Positions 6,067 through 6,524 of a DNA stretch of 6,524 nt are shown piece after piece; position 1 is the first letter of the stretch, and the number at the start of each line of letters is the position of its first letter. The notes under the pieces are model-generated. The model saw only the letters and a program-made list of their open reading frames with translations. It had not been told where the DNA came from and made no database searches. The translations under genes were made by a program, and so were the position numbers. The DNA is from an uncultured Spongiibacteraceae bacterium (GTDB lineage Bacteria > Pseudomonadota > Gammaproteobacteria > Pseudomonadales > Dasaniaceae): positions 1-6,524 of the forward strand of contig CALBVI010000218.1 of the NCBI GenBank assembly GCA_937969395.1. Reading direction: 5' to 3'.

Positions 6067-6524
6067 CTAGTCTTCCATAATGCGTTCGTACATCTCGGCC
6101 ATATTTCTAGCGGTCATGGTGTCGTAGAGTTGCCAATCTTTGTAGGCATCCATTGTGTATGTTTCTATAATTTTTTCGATACTCATGCCGGTGTGAGCTG
6201 CTGGACCCACGGCCTCTCTTAAGTCGTCGAAGTATTGGCGAAAATCCATCAGGTCTTGACGATTGCCGACGACGCCATGTCCTGGCAGCATGATATTGGC
6301 GTCAAGACTTAATGCTTTATCAATGGACGCTTTCCAGGGAGTGCTTTCCTTGCCGCGTAGTCCAAAGGGCAAGCGTTTGATGTTGATTAAGTCGGCGTTG
6401 AACAACGCTTTTTCGTTGGGGAAATAAATGAGGCTGCCATCTTCGGAATGATTTGAGCCGGAATAAACCATGTGGACTTCGCTGTCCCCAAGAGTGACAA
6501 CAAATTTTTCCGAGAAGGAAATTG
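6067..6524 (-). CDS. Metallo-beta-lactamase-fold hydrolase, C-terminal part (cut by window edge)
   Basis: The frame is open to the right edge; 151 codons are present and the N-terminal half, with the H-x-H-x-D-H motif, lies outside. The internal ATG at 6469-6471 is not the start, because conserved sequence continues upstream of it (FVVTLGDSEVHMVYSGSNH). Three remaining metal-ligand motifs of the fold are visible. They are the third-motif His in SGSNHSEDGSLIYFP, the bridging Asp in KALFNADL (the family usually has L-F-x-G-D) and the fifth-motif His in MLPGHGVV. A helical C-terminal tail of about 65 residues follows. The protein is expected to be a zinc-dependent hydrolase of the general MBL-fold type; esters, thioesters or lactones are usual substrates and none can be chosen here. 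It is the most upstream visible gene of the operon and is followed after 25 bases by the DUF6152 gene. Confidence 0.9.
   Translation of the reverse strand, partial: ISFSEKFVVTLGDSEVHMVYSGSNHSEDGSLIYFPNEKALFNADLINIKRLPFGLRGKESTPWKASIDKALSLDANIMLPGHGVVGNRQDLMDFRQYFDDLREAVGPAAHTGMSIEKIIETYTMDAYKDWQLYDTMTARNMAEMYERIMED

Overview
The window looks like the junction between a chromosomal integron cassette array (left, plus strand) and an ordinary chromosomal operon (right, minus strand) in a Gram-negative bacterium. Lipoprotein and outer-membrane-type signals, exported DUF6152 and SnoaL-like proteins and the form of the attC site point to a gammaproteobacterium, perhaps marine. This assignment is inference; no marker gene is present.

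Left part (1-2246): a small three-helix membrane protein gene (7-432) ends three bases before a short imperfect palindrome (435-495) that has the layout of an integron attC site and ends in GTTAGGT. The next gene (536-2041) begins 41 bases past the site. It encodes a 501-residue lipoprotein with a Pro-Thr linker and an FG-GAP/VCBS-type beta-propeller. Both genes read in the direction expected of cassettes whose integrase lies to the left, outside the window. No second attC is visible after the lipoprotein gene, only about 200 bp of AT-rich sequence.

Middle (2247-3742): an apparently intact IS30-family element with a complete DD(33)E transposase on the minus strand and short inverted ends. Immediately to its right is the C-terminal piece of an outer-membrane beta-barrel-like protein with no matching N-terminal half on the left, so the insertion was probably accompanied by a deletion or rearrangement. 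A degenerate inverted structure (3507-3627) may be the remains of the last attC. A strong rho-independent terminator (3650-3686) closes the operon that comes from the right.

Right part (3743-6524, all minus strand, visibly less AT-rich): a metallo-beta-lactamase-fold hydrolase (partial, cut by the window edge), then an exported DUF6152 protein with a second conserved domain, then an exported protein with two SnoaL-like (NTF2-fold) domains. The order of transcription is right to left. The gap between the last two genes holds a short degraded piece resembling the SnoaL-like coding sequence. The three genes may act together on a small organic molecule, but no substrate can be named from the sequence.
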